Shown here: positions 25,697-38,477 of the stretch, in pieces
Position numbering within the stretch: the first letter of the stretch is position 1
How the letters are laid out: each line of letters opens with the position of its first letter
Assembly: GCA_022885665.1 (NCBI GenBank)
Contig: JAGQDJ010000034.1
Coordinates: forward strand, 124,001 to 188,000
Reading direction: 5' to 3'
Origin: Triops longicaudatus
Lineage: Eukaryota > Arthropoda > Branchiopoda > Notostraca > Triopsidae
Length of the DNA: 64,000 bases
Notes under the pieces: generated by a model
Databases searched by the model: none
Told to the model about the DNA's origin: nothing
The model's input: the letters and a program-made list of their open reading frames with translations, nothing else
Translations under genes and position numbers: made by a program

Positions 25697-25745
25697 CTGA
25701 TGGACACCCCACCGCCGAACCAAAATCCAGGTTATGGCTCTTTCT
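25583..25745 (+). repeat. Dispersed repeat, copy 2, interrupted by an A30 run
   Basis: Blocks in the same order as the other copies: a G/C-rich start, then CCCCGAAATGTTAACTTTA, TATAGGCGACTACAAAGTG and the tail GAACCAAAATCCAGGTTATG. An A30 homopolymer (25665-25694) lies inside it, just after the AAAGTG block. Confidence 0.65.
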
Positions 25746-26978
25746 AGAATATTTCGTTGCTTTCAAGTGGAGAAGGCTATGCTAGTCAATATCACTTTAT
25801 GTTGTTCATTTTGCCTTCTTTCGCAAGGTAAATTATGCCAACCACGGAAAGCCTTCTTGAGTTAGACGCTAATTATGATCTCATATGCAGTAATCGCGTT
25901 TGCTATGAATGGATGGATTTCATTCATTATGAATGGATTTCCTGCTCTATTGTGTCAAAGAAAGTACTTCAAGATTCCGTAATCCAGCTTTGACAAACAA
26001 TCGAATTTTCAACAAAATACGTATTTTAATTTTCGTACCTTTTTCCCATACAGGAGAATGTCGCTTTAGTTCAAGGTGCAACGGTATTGTTTGTAGTATT
26101 GTACGTGTATGTTATGAGGACTTTTGTGATGGACTGAGTTTCTTATAGGGAGGAGGGGATCGCACTTGGCGGTTGGGGTTAAATCTCGGGTAGTGATGGG
26201 AAGCCGACAAGTCCCTTCTTGCCGTCACCAGAGGGAGGAGAATCTCTCGAAGCCGGTTGTCATCCTACTAGTCGAGAACAAGGATGTGAAAGGAAGCCAC
26301 CCGGAAAATTGGCTACTTTCAATCTCGCCTGCATCGGAAATCATAGCTAAGGGTGGCAAGGAAGGAAAGGGAGTCAAACTAGCTTTTATATCGGATGATT
26401 GGCATTGTTGTATTGGTAGCACCCAAAAAGCTTTGCCAAAGCTTTTATTTCCGATCCGTGATCGTCGACGCTCCCTTTTTTTGGGTGTAAGGGGATCCCA
26501 AAGTGGTTAGGAAGCATGATAGTGTTTTTTCTTTTCTTTTTTTTCCTTCCATGCGATAGCAAAACAAAATGAGAGAAACTGGCGGGATGTGATGGCTTTC
26601 AGTCGTTATCGTAACTACTTAATGGACCAGTTAGCGTGCAACACCTGGTTTACATTCGTCTCGCTGTCCCCGCGTAATCTTCTTATAAACACACTATCCC
26701 CGTTGCCTTTTCCCGTGTCCTCTATAGATTTTAAGCCTAAGATTCTTTTATGCTGGTTGTGTTCAAGGTGTTGTGTGTGCTAAGCAAAATACCGAGCTCG
26801 TAACTCTGTCTTAAGGTAAAAGGGGGAAAATGTCCCGCTAAGTAGAAATCTAATTCACTGTGTCAACATAAACTTTCCATTTAGCATGAAAAGGGGGATG
26901 TAAGACCCCGGGATCGGACAGGAGCAATGGACGAAAATGTCTGACTCGGAAATGAGGAATCATGTCAATGTACCAGGA

Positions 26979-27003
26979 GGTGGGTGGGTGGGTGGGTGGG
27001 TGG
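26979..27003. repeat. GGTG microsatellite
   Basis: About six tandem GGTG/GTGG units. A G-rich run of this kind could form a quadruplex on the plus strand, but nothing shows that it is functional. Confidence 0.8.
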
Positions 27004-29444
27004 TACACCAAGCAGTAGAGACGAGTCCAGAAGGTGTTGGGGAGTGGTACGAACGTTGGCAGCAAGAGGTTAAAGTTGCAGTTAACTCGGGTACCCTGAT
27101 GGAGATTCGTGAACTCATCTCGCGAGCTCCGGGGTTTGCGTCGTAGCAGAGAACGTTTGCCTTTTCGGAGAATGGCGGCGATGGGCCCGGTCGTCCCCCC
27201 TCTCTTTTATGCAATCAGCATAGATCCTAATTTGTTGGCCTGTCGTCGACTTCCTGGCGGTACCCGCCCGGCTTGATTGCCAATCAGGACCCTCTTGCTT
27301 TTCTTGAATGGGGCGGAAATTAACGTGGAAAATATAATAAACTTTAGTTAGAAACGCTGTACTTTACCCCTCCTTCCACTTACCACCCTCCTATCACTGC
27401 TTGTGCTTTAAATTACCCGGCTTTAAAAAAGAAAAGACTACGAGCCTGTGTACGTAAAAGAACTAGTTTAGGAATCTATGTCCGTATTTATAACCTTTGT
27501 TGATGGGTGTAAGTGGGTTTTGGTACAATGTGAATGCCAGCAGCGCAGTTTTGGGTCCCGTGCTCAATTTACATAAGAGGCTTCTTGGTCTCGGTATATG
27601 TTTTATTCTCGTGATTACTTTGCACAAAGAAAACGTTACAAAAGCCATAGAGCCCAGAGTTTTTGGAAACTACATTATGCTGTCTGAGGGCCAGTATATT
27701 TTGTTCTTCCCTTACGCGCGTTGAATGTGTGCACCAAAGTAATAGGGAACTCGATCATGTCAAGGGAATGGAAAAGGGAGTCTATCGTGATGACATAGGC
27801 AAGTGTTTAGCGAGCCATGAGTTAGCCACAGTGGTCTGACAGTCTCCGCCCGCCCGCCAAAAAGCGGAATAATTTCTTCATATAAATTCATGACCATTTC
27901 AGTTTCAGCGGTGATGGGCTCGCTTTCAATGTTATATGAATATCAGAGTCTTTCCTTTTCAATCTTTTTTTTTCTGGGCACTAGCCATAGTCACTGACTC
28001 GGTTTTTCCTCTATGAGAATTCTCAGCTACTTATATGTGTCATGTTGTGATGTAACTGTTTTTCGCTGGATGTACACACGAAAGCTGTAGTAGAGCACAT
28101 CCACTTTACTGTGCTATTGCTTCAAATCGGAGCAATTTCGTAAACTAGCTCTAAGCTAGCTTTTCTCAGTGAATGTCTGAGCTGGTCGTTTTCGGGGCCC
28201 GATTTCTTCAAAATAACCGAAAAGTGGAAGAAGTGTCAATGCCAAACTTATTAATTTTTTTTTACCTTATTTCGAATTAATTTCCAAGAATTCACGCGTC
28301 CGGGTCTCGTAAGTCACTTGGATATATTTAATCCTCAGATAGTTTGCTTTGAATTAGTATACGTTTTTCTTGCTGCTATCGTAGCGAGAATCACTCACTT
28401 TGTCCGCATACGAGCACCGTAAGCAAGTTTGTGTGGATTCGGTCTAGTCACACGTCAGTATATAAGCTGGCAACACAAACACCAAAGTCGGGTTATAGCG
28501 CATGCACAACACGCGTCACCCTATTACACATTGAATTGGGGAGCCAAGAAACGAGATTTATACGCATGACTTTTTAGGGACAACTACGTTACGGGTTAAT
28601 TACCTAGTTCATTCCCCTCTCTTACCTTATTATACACTCTATTTTATTATATGAAAATTCATTAATATCTGTATCGAAATTTTGGGGAAAAATACATAAG
28701 CCTACACGGATAAATTCAGCGAAAACTCCCATCCCCCTACAATGCGGACTGTTGCGAGATCAAGGGACGGAACATGAGCCAGCGAGCGTGCGTTTCAAAA
28801 GTTGGGGCGATTAAATTTGGTTTCTAATTCAGCCACTAGATGCCATATGCTGTCAGTTGCGCTTCTTTGGCGATCATCTACCTCTTGTGTTTGCTTCGAA
28901 CGAACACAAAAGAAAATCTGCTGTGTGTTTTTTTTTAAATGGGCTCTATTCACACTTCGTTTTAAAAAGGACACAGTTTGTTTAAAAATGGTGGTCTCTA
29001 CCTGCGTTAAAAAATAAGTAAGTTGTGCCGAGCCGAGTGCTTTTTCACCCCCCTGACGCCTGTGCTATATTGTTGCTGCCCTGGGCAGTGGAAATTTAAG
29101 CTAAAACTGAGGTTTTATTTTTCTTGGTCCAGCAACGGATTCAAAGGATAGTTGCATTAGTTCTGAACGCAACTCAGTATTGTGTGGCGTAATGCGCCTT
29201 TTAAAGTTGTGGAAATTTTCTCCATCTCTGACTTGTGCTATGAAGGGGTGTTTGGTGGTTCAGTTGTTGCAATGGCCATCGCAGAACAGGATTTTATTAT
29301 GATGCACAGCTGCTCAACACGAGATGGAAGGTTACTTGTTACACAAAATTGTTGTCATTTATTTTTTTTCTTGAGTTTTATGCATGGTTTTTGGCAAGCG
29401 TTTTGTTAAAATGGCTCTGACACCAATTTGTTTCTCTTATTTAG

Positions 29445-32400
29445 GTCTTCGGTCATGGTTTGAAGTTCCAAGCATTGCCCATTTTTGTTCTCTCTTCCGT
29501 GTTACATTTTCGCTACTTGATTTCGATATAGAGGTAATGTATTAATTTATTATTATCGCCGGAGTATTTTTTGTCCAAAAATAGAAACGGAGGACTGATT
29601 CATGTTTTGTTAGGAATTGGAGGAAGCATTACTTATAGACGGAACAGATGACACCTGCTCTCTTCTCCAAGATCTCGTTGTTAGATTGCTCAGTGGTTGC
29701 CTCAACAACCCAGAAATAACCACGTCCAACTACCAGATGTACTTGCGGCGCTTATTCAGGCATAAATGTCAAGTAAATGCATCGATCTGCCTGATTCTTT
29801 TTAAAAAGCTTGGTGCAGTAAACCCCCTACATTTCAATCTTGGATATTATTTAGGAAGAGCGACGGCCCAACCCTTTTGATAATGACATTGATTTCCACT
29901 TTTTGCCTTTGAGAACCAAAACTGAGATACTCTACGATTTGTGCGAGTATCGACTAGCCGCTGGTGATGCGTATGAAGCCTTAAAGGTACGAAAGCATAT
30001 AAAATTACATTAGCGAATATTTTTGGAAGTATCAATATCAACAGTAGTAATGTATTTTATCGATCACAGTATATGCAACAGACAGCTGCAACTAGCGTGC
30101 TCTTTTTATTTATTGTGTAAGCATGAGTGAAAAGCACTGCGCGCGTTCGCACAGTGTGCGCCATCGAACTGCCAAAAATTGGAATATGTTCTATAAAGAA
30201 AAGAAAAATAAAAAATTAACTCAGTTAATAAACATAAAAAATAAACATAAACTAAGCAATTAAGCTGCTTGGCTATTCGAGGAATGGCCAATTATTTTTT
30301 TTTTATTTGAAGGCTGTTTTGCATTAAAGATTGAGTTTAATTTAATAGATTTCAGTATGAAAACAAGCAGGAGGGCGAGCTTTAGACATGCGACCAAATG
30401 AGCGATCGCGATCGCAAAAGTCAGTTGTGCGCGGGAGTGCGCCTAGGAACTAAAAGAGCCAGATGCCACTCTGGTAATAGACCACGTTTGCATTGCCCAA
30501 TAACTCCAACAAAATTCACGTTGAAATTCTACTGTTCGTTAGTGTAGTGAAAAGAAAGTTAGTCTCATATGGCACTTAAATGAAAGTGTGGAAAAGGATG
30601 ACAAGTAGGCAGGGCTGCTTGAAAGTTAAGAGGGAGAATAAAACATAAAAGTAACGAAAGGTCAGCAAAACGATGATTAACGATGATTAACTTTAAGAGC
30701 TTTCACTCTTTGACGATTTTAATGTTAATCAAGTTGCATGGTTGCAAGAACGAAACATTACCCCAAGAATGGAAGAGACGAAAAAAAAAATCCTGTGAGA
30801 CTGTAAAGCAGAAGGTTTTCCTGTATTTTAGTTTTGTATTGGGCGTTTTACAGTTTAAATTATGTAACGAGAATTTTGTTATGAAGTATACAATCTAAGA
30901 GTATTGCTGCTGTAATTCAATCGTAATGATGCCTCAAATTATTTACCAAAAAGCTTAGAAAGACGTGCGTGAATGAAAAAAAAATTAAAGTAATTGTGAA
31001 TCATGTCCACATCCATTATATGAGCAGTTTACTAATTTCGTTCCTCAAATAAAACACGATGTTTTGTAGGATGCAGAATAGTTTACAGAATGTTCCTGTC
31101 AACAATAGTTCATTAAAATGAAATACAGAAAATAAAAAGAATTTTTATGAAAACTTACTGTTAACGTAAGCAAGGCTGTATTAAGGGAGGAGTTAGAGTT
31201 TTTTAAATGAGGAAAACAGGGGAACGCCAAATGTTCATAAATTGCATATGGTAACCCCCTCTCCCCAACCCAAAATCTAGCTTTCATCCCTGAACGCTAA
31301 GATCATGCTTTAGTATCTTTTATGATCCGGCGTAAATAAAATAATTAAATGGTAATACGGATATAGAAACAGGATAAGCTTTAAAGCAATTTGATATTTG
31401 AAAGAACTTTAAATGTTTTAGAACCTGGAAGCCGAAAGTTTCCGAGTGAAACCACTGGGCGGCGATCGTCACAAGTCTACTTATTGGTACTTTTACGGTA
31501 CCCGACTTTACAAAGAAACGCTGTTGGACCAGGTACAAATAAAGCTTCCTACGTTTCGATGACTGACCACCTTGTAGTCACGAAATAGTAGACACAAACT
31601 TAGTAAAAGCCAAAATCTCATTTTTATATTTGTTTTAGAACTCGAGATCGCGTTTTTTTCCCCTTTCGAAATCTTCACGCCGTCGCCTTCAGAAGCTGTT
31701 GGGCTTCCCTTTGCCGCGCAAAACTGCCACGCACTGGGGTGTTGTTTGTTCCTCCGCAGCAGATTGGACTAGTCTGTGTGACTTTTATGCGCTTTCGAGC
31801 TCTAGTGCCGAGAAATCGCTGTACCGCACCTTGAAGGAAGACTTTCTACCCAGGTTGCCCTATCTCTTCGCGGAGAAGAGCAAAGAGCGAAGGTACTAGT
31901 TGTACTGTACAATTGCTGCTCTTATCTTTCCGCACAACTTTGGGAGACGTGGGCGTGACGTTCTAACGTACTTACGTTAGGAAACGAGCCTTAAATATGG
32001 CCTCCAAGCGAGTCGGTTCACGTTCCAAACACAGTACCCAAAACGATGACGATTTTGACAAGAAGACTGATAAAGATGTCAGAAAAACTCGTTTTGATGA
32101 TGACGAATGGTAAATAATTGCTTTTTCTTAATTTGAAAAAGGCAAATTTACTGGAATGCTTTCCTTCTCCCCTAGGGCGGCGTTACGAAACAACGCGGAT
32201 CGAGCCACGCGCGCCCTGTTGAGAGAGATATCCCGTGATCATTCAGCCGATTCCCAGAGCTTAGACTCCTCCAGTAGAAGTAGAAGTCGCGCAGGAAGTG
32301 TGGATTCTGTACGCACGAAAAAGAAAGACAAGAAACATAAGAAACATGTTGAGAAAAGTCACCTCAAACCACCCAAAGTTCCTTCTCCGCCCAAGTCGTC

Positions 32401-35400
32401 CCATAAAAGTAAATATAAGGAGAAGAAGAAAGACGCACCACGCGACTCGCCCAAGAAATCTAAAGCGGAAGGCAAAGCCGTCTTCAAAGGACGCAAGACT
32501 AACAACTCACTGGCTTCTGCAGTCGATTTAGGCTTGCTTGAAGAATCAAGTGCGAAGGAAAAACCTAAAATCGGGTAAATTAACCTAATTTCTTTCACCG
32601 TTTTTAATGTTTCTCGCGATTTCGTTTATATTTTTTAATTTTTTTCCTATTTGTGTCGTTTACTTTGCCCAAGAATTGCCCTCATTTTTGTGTGTATTGT
32701 TTATCTCTTTAACGTTTTGTGAGAACGAGCATTCGAAATTTCTGAAAGTTTCATAATTAGTCTGTAGGAGCAAAGTAGTTTTAAGTGCAGACTTCTGTAA
32801 CTAGTATTGTATTGTATTGTCTGTTTTAGTAACGAGGGTCCAACCGGAAGTAAATTGCGCGCAGCGTTGTCGAAAATTTTGTGTCTGTTGCGGAATCATC
32901 CTGACGCGTGGCCCTTTCTGGATCCCGTTGATGAAGACTACGCGCCAGATTACTATCGTATGGTTAGTCAGCCTATGGATCTGGAACGGATGGAAGCCAA
33001 ACTACACACAGGGCAGTACACAACAGCCCAGGCGTTCCGTGATGACTTCCAATTGATTGTCAGTAATTGCCGAATTTATAACGGTCCAGAGAGCGGTACG
33101 TACTGATTTCTCTCGCCGTTTTCAAATCAAAGAACTTTTCAAATCAAAACAAGAGTTAACAAAGAACGGTACTTTGCTATACTGAAATTATGGGAAAACA
33201 AAAGAAGCGCATAAGACTGAAAAAGTTAAACGTCTGTATCAGTACTCTGGCTCGTTAATTAATTCACCTATTAATTTTGAGTGCCATGTGCAGCTTAGCA
33301 CATCGGTGGATACAATAGTCCAATTGATGCCATATAATTTGCAAAATCATTTTGCCTTGGCTAGATTTTGTTTCCCGATAATCCAGAAAACAGGAAGACG
33401 AGAGTATTATTTGGATGAGCTGAAAGTTTTTGGATTCATGTTTCGCCCATGAATTGAACAAGCCAGTGTTCAGCGTTTACACCAGAACAACGCAAAACGG
33501 GACTTCTCAAAATATTTCTTCGTATCATTATTTTAGCTTTTGAAATATAATCTTATGCAAGGCGTACGTGTTTGAGGTTGAATTAATTATGTACAGTCTT
33601 GCAGTACAAAAGTAGTACGAGGCATACTGTGGATTTTTGTTTTGAAGTTCTGAGTAATTATGCAGGGACTTTACTGTTACCTCCTTCATTGTGTGATTTA
33701 CTCTGTCAATGATTGCAAGATTCTTAATTTTCAATCATTTCCTTTCATTGATGCATTTTTATAATTTTTGGGTTGATAATAGAGTACTGTGGAATGGTCG
33801 AGAGCCTGAAAAAGGAATTTAGCAAGCTCGTGATGAAATACTTGGATATGAAAGAAGAAGAGGAAGAAGAAGAAGAAGACGAAGAAGAAGAGCTTAAGAA
33901 AGGGAACATATCGCCGATGGAAGATGAGCTAGATGAATCTATGGATGAAGATCGTGTGAAAGACTCCAAACGAGTGAAAATAGACTCGAATAGTGTCAAA
34001 CTCGTGAAAAAGAACAAGAAAAAGAAAAAAAGTCACGATGAAAGTGAGCGGAAGACCAAAGACCGTGGGAAGAAACATAAAACTGCCATGGAATCGGAGG
34101 ACGCGTGGAACACTCCGGAGGAGTCCTCCGAGAACGAACGCGATCTGAAGGCGCTCGCCACCAAACGCAAAGCGAAGGTCAGTGAGTCCCACGTGTTAAG
34201 TGATAGCGAAACAGACAGTCACCGGACAAAGAAGACTAAAGCGGAAAAAAAAGTGTACGAGAAGGATAGTGGTAGTGCCTCGCGTGCTGGGAACAAAGTC
34301 AATGGTACTGCGGCCACCAAACGAAAAGATAAATTACCCGTGAAGAGTCGTGCTGCCATCAATGCGTTAACGGAAGCGACTGAACAAACTTTGAAAGTAA
34401 ATTAACTCAAAAGAATATTCCCGACTTTTCCGATGTTTAAAAAAAAATTGTCCATTGTTAATTTTGTCTTTCAGAAAAGGGGCACATGTAAAGCGGCCCT
34501 TTTCTTAATAGTCTTTAATGGTCGTAGTCGCTTGAGATTGTGGGTTGTTTTCTCATAATTTCGTTTTTTTCTATAGGATATCAACAAATGGTTGGATGAA
34601 ACTCCCAAATTTTCGGAGTTTTCTCCCTCGACGTCGCCTAAAGCGGCCGTCACCGCGGAAGAGTTTGAATCGATCGCTTCTTCTATTGAGAGTCAATACC
34701 GGAAGAGCTTAAACGCCGATAAACCGAAGCTTAAAGCGAAAGCTCTGAAGAACAAACAAAAAGGGTTATTAGTTCTGGCCGGGGCGGGCAAACGCGCCAA
34801 GTTGTTGGCCGAAGCCGAGAAACGGGACAGAGTGTCAGACGACGAAGAACGGGAGGAACACATTAAGAAAAAGAAGAAAGACGAACCTAGTAAACCGAAA
34901 GAGAAGGAGAAAGACAAAGAAGGGGCTAGCAAACCCAATAAGGAACCGGGTGCGAACTCTACTTCCTCTTCTTCCCGTAGCAACAAGGACATTAATCGCA
35001 CTATCGAACGTATGCAGTTGGCGGGCAAAAACAAATTAGGTACGCTAGCCAAAGTTACGCGTCCTGACGAATCCAAACTCAACAGTCTGATCGCCAAAGC
35101 GAAAGAGAGTCGCGATCTGAAAAACCCCCCAACCACCGAAACTGCCTTAACTCCCAAACTGAGTCTGGGGTCAGTTTTAACCAGCGATATCGGAATGAGT
35201 ACGACCAAACCGGAAACCGATTCCGTGACAGCTGTGTCCTCGGTCTCGGAAGAACCGTCGTCGGTTGCCACAGGCAGTAAGTCTTCCCCCGATGAGCCGG
35301 AGAAGATCGTACCCGCCACCAAATCGGGATCCGAGTCACCTGAAGGGGAGGACCCGACACAGCCCGGTCCCGTAGAAATCAAACAAGGTAAAGCGACCCC

Positions 35401-38326
35401 GAATCTCTCAGCGTGGTTCAAAGCTTTTGGAGCACCCAAGGGTGGTCTGGCAGTGAAAAAGAAACCCGAGGCGGCTGAAGTTAAACCCATCCAAGTCAGC
35501 CCACCTAAACCCACTCCTCCACCTCCTAACCCACTCAAGCCGGAGAAGACGGAAAAGTTTGACTTACCGTGGTACTCCAAGTTGGATAAAAAAGACTCTC
35601 CGGCCAAGACTTTGTGGGGGAACCTCGAAAAGGATGACTTCCCCAACTTCTTGCCGTCGAGCACCGGCACCCTCCCTGCCGTCACGACGACTGTCGTCCC
35701 TCCCAACCCCCCGACCACGTTGCCTTTCCCCAAGCGCAGCAAAGACGACGAGGAGGGAGCGAGACGGTTACTCTCTTTCCATCAGGGGCACATGGAGCCC
35801 AGCCCGGCTGACAGCGGTAGTGGTGGGTCTCCAGCCAACTCGCCGGCTTTCGGAGGGTCGGAGGGTGAAAGGTCACCCATGACCCCTACCTGGGCGGGTA
35901 GAAACGGCAGTGGCACAGGACCGAACCCGTCCCCGGCGTCCAGCGATCTAGCGATCCGTTCACCCGCTACCCCTGACATGGGGTCACCCTACGCTCCACC
36001 GGTTAGAGTAGGGTTCTATCAAGATATGTCCCAGAAGACAGCCCCGTCACCTTCCCCTGTCAACAGCATCAAAAGCCCGGCACCGTCGCCTCACCCTGCG
36101 CCGGTGGTTACTACCAAAGCGTCGCCGGTGCTCAGGAACCACCTGTCGCCGATCAGCGAACAGGCAAAGCCGTTTGTACCCACGGTGGAAACCAACCAAC
36201 CGCAGTACCGACCTCTGTCCGCTGCTTCGCAAATACCTAATCAGCCCGGTGTCGTGGCCAATAACTTGCCATCGTACAATAACCCACCTACGCTTAACAA
36301 ACCTAGCACGCCGGTCGAAATGACACCCTTGGATGACCGGGTGCCCCAGCCGGGGTATCCCCTTAAGAAGCGGCTACAAGAAGAGCCTTCGGTGAATACA
36401 GTGCCCACCTTGGCCACTATGTCAAACCCTAACCCGTACGGTTACTCCAGTAATCCTCCAAATACTTGCGCATCGATCGGTCACGGCCAGGGTGCGGTGC
36501 CCGTCAATAGCTTGCCAGGGAATCTCGCGAGTTTGTCCCAGATTGTGGCCCGGATCCCGACCACCGATCCGTCTTCCAACGTAACGCATATTGGCAGTGC
36601 AGTGACTGCGCCCGCGAACCGAAACGTATCTGCACCAAGTGCGGTGCCTGTTAATACCTCCACCGCACCGTCGTACCCGAACCACGCCTTCCTCAACCCG
36701 CCGGTTCAAAATCACCCCAACGTGTCATCGAATGCGTACGGGGCTCCTTCACAGCAAGGTTACCAACGGGCACCATCCTCCTACGCCCTGCCCAACTTCC
36801 CTCATTACAGTCAGGTAGCACAAAACGTGCCCGTTCGCACAGAAGTACCGCGAGCTTCCCAAACCAAGCCAGCTGTTCAGCCTCCGGCCCAACAGGCCGC
36901 CCCCGCGCGTCCGGGCAACGAGTCAAACTATTCAGGGTATCAACAAACTATAGTTAGCCAACCATCCCAATGGCCCACGTACGATGGACGGTCTACCGCC
37001 ACCGGGGTCCCTACCCAAGCGGAAAACCCCTGGAACCGACACGTACCTACTTACAGCAACGCGTCGGTACCAACTTACCCCGCGTCGGCAGCTACGGTTG
37101 CGCCCACTACGTATTCTGCTTCCAGCAATACGGCCGTAGCCGCCAGTCGAGCAGCCGTGATGTCTTCGCAGCCTGTTTCCCTGAACACCGCAACTGCCAC
37201 GCGCGTGAGCACTAATCAGAGTCACGCTATTTCCACCCTCGCCAATAACCAACACTTGTGGCCGACGGCGGCAACTTCGCGGGCGGCGACCAGTGCCGCT
37301 CCTTCTCAACTCTCCTTTTCGCACATGGGTTATGAGCATATGATGTCGGGTAGTTTGCTCTTCAGTGGTCTAGATCCACTAGCTACAAATCACTCCATGT
37401 TCCGATCTGGCCTAGCCCCGCCTCCCGGGAGCGGTGCTTCCCGATCTAGCCCCTGGGCTCCACCTTCTCTCAGTTTCGAGACCTCGACTGCCACCACGTC
37501 CAGTACAGCCATAACGAGCTTGTCACTACCGACTGCGGCGACTGGAACAAGTACGGTGCGCAATGAACCCTCCCAGACTTCAAGTTCCAACGCAGCGGCA
37601 GGGTCACCCGCTGTCCCTAGCCGGGAACCGGCGTCCACCGCTAACAACAACCCGTTTGATCCTGCCCAGAGAACTGCTGCCCCGTTATCAGGGAGTGCGT
37701 TTAATTACAGTGCGGCCATGCAAAACGGATCGAGTGATAGCTTAGCGGCCAGTTTATATGGACGCCACCCGCAGCGAACGTTACAACAGTCTCAAGCCTC
37801 TACCTCGCCGAGCTTGGCCCGGCCGCAGGGCATGCACCCGCAGCCAGGTAGTGGGAATCCCTTATTAACCGGTCTTGGGAGCTCGTCCTCACCTTTAACG
37901 AGGCCCGTACCCCATTCGTACCTTGGACCTGGTACTCGAACGGGTAACACAAGTACGAACTCCCAAACCCTTCCGCCTCCTCCAGCTCACCAAGGGTACT
38001 CTCAGCAGAGTCCTCATCCTTCCCATGGGTCGCTATTGTCGCACCCAGGGTTCGGAACACCCTCTTTGCCTATGACTTCACCCTTTGGGGACTTTTTAGG
38101 GAGTGGTCAAAGCTTACCGCCGGGGGCACACCCCCTAGCGGACCCTTCCTCGCCGTTTTACCAGCAGCTGTTGCAGCGCCAGCAACATGAGGAGTTGCTG
38201 CTACGAGCGACCCCGCATCCCCACCCGCACCCCATGTTGCAACCCGGGTTGCTGGGGTCAGCGTCGTACCCGCCAGGTTTTACTCCCGGACTAGGGCTGC
38301 AGCAGTCCTTCCAAGGATGGTTATGA
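29445..38326 (+). CDS. CECR2: CECR2-like bromodomain chromatin remodelling protein (5' end missing)
   Basis: Exons: 29445-29533, 29614-29772, 29855-29986, 31422-31532, 31639-31892, 31981-32109, 32176-32574, 32830-33095, 33783-34396 and 34577-38326. Phases match at all junctions, giving about 1967 residues. The N-terminal remodeler-binding part reads SWFEVPSIAHFCSLFR, then LPLRTKTEILYDLCEYRL, HKSTYWYFYGTRLYKE and LYRTLKEDFLPRL, as in CECR2. A bromodomain follows at about residues 428-535 (WPFLDPVDEDYAPDYY, QPMDLERMEAKL, SNCRIYNG with the acetyl-lysine-binding Asn). Next come a Glu/Asp tract, Lys/Ser-rich basic sequence and a single 1250-residue exon, low in complexity and rich in Pro, Ser, Thr, Gln and Asn. 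Known role: CECR2 partners ISWI ATPases (SNF2L/SNF2H) in the CERF remodeller in the nucleus. The first exon is not identified. It must end in phase 1; an ATG at 29324 with a weak donor is only a candidate. Confidence 0.93.
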
Positions 38327-38471
38327 TGAGTTTGATTATTGCGTAAGAGAGTCGTTATAGTTTTAGAGGAATCATTTTTAGGTTCACCTTGTTTTAGAAG
38401 TTAAAATTTATTTGTATGTATGAAAGCCGAAATGAGACAAGTTGACCACATTTTTTAGAGGAAGGAAAAAA

Positions 38472-38477
38472 AATAAA
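38472..38477 (+). terminator. Polyadenylation signal AATAAA of CECR2
   Basis: The first canonical AATAAA after the CECR2 stop codon, about 145 nt downstream. Further AATAAA copies occur near 38817, 38905 and 39052, so alternative 3' ends are possible. Confidence 0.5.

Larger units (their letters stand above)
23138..29444. other. 6.3-kb non-coding region between LMO and CECR2
   Basis: No coding sequence is recognised. The region must contain the upstream LMO exon(s) and promoter on the minus strand and the missing first CECR2 exon on the plus strand. LMO and CECR2 point away from each other, so both promoters should lie here. Two copies of a dispersed GC-rich repeat, an A30 run and a GGTG microsatellite are annotated separately. 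Large upstream regions are usual for developmental LIM-only genes, but I cannot identify an enhancer by eye. Confidence 0.45.

Noticed and set aside
26937..27146. 69-codon plus-strand frame including Gly/Trp/Val repeats
   Set aside because: The repeats are the translated GGTG microsatellite and nothing else is protein-like.
29324..29332. Candidate first exon of CECR2 (ATG GAA G, donor GTTACT)
   Set aside because: It fits the phase but the exon would be tiny and the donor is poor; kept only as an untested possibility.
34693..35742. 349-codon minus-strand frame
   Set aside because: Shadow of the CECR2 last exon: an antisense frame left open by codon bias.
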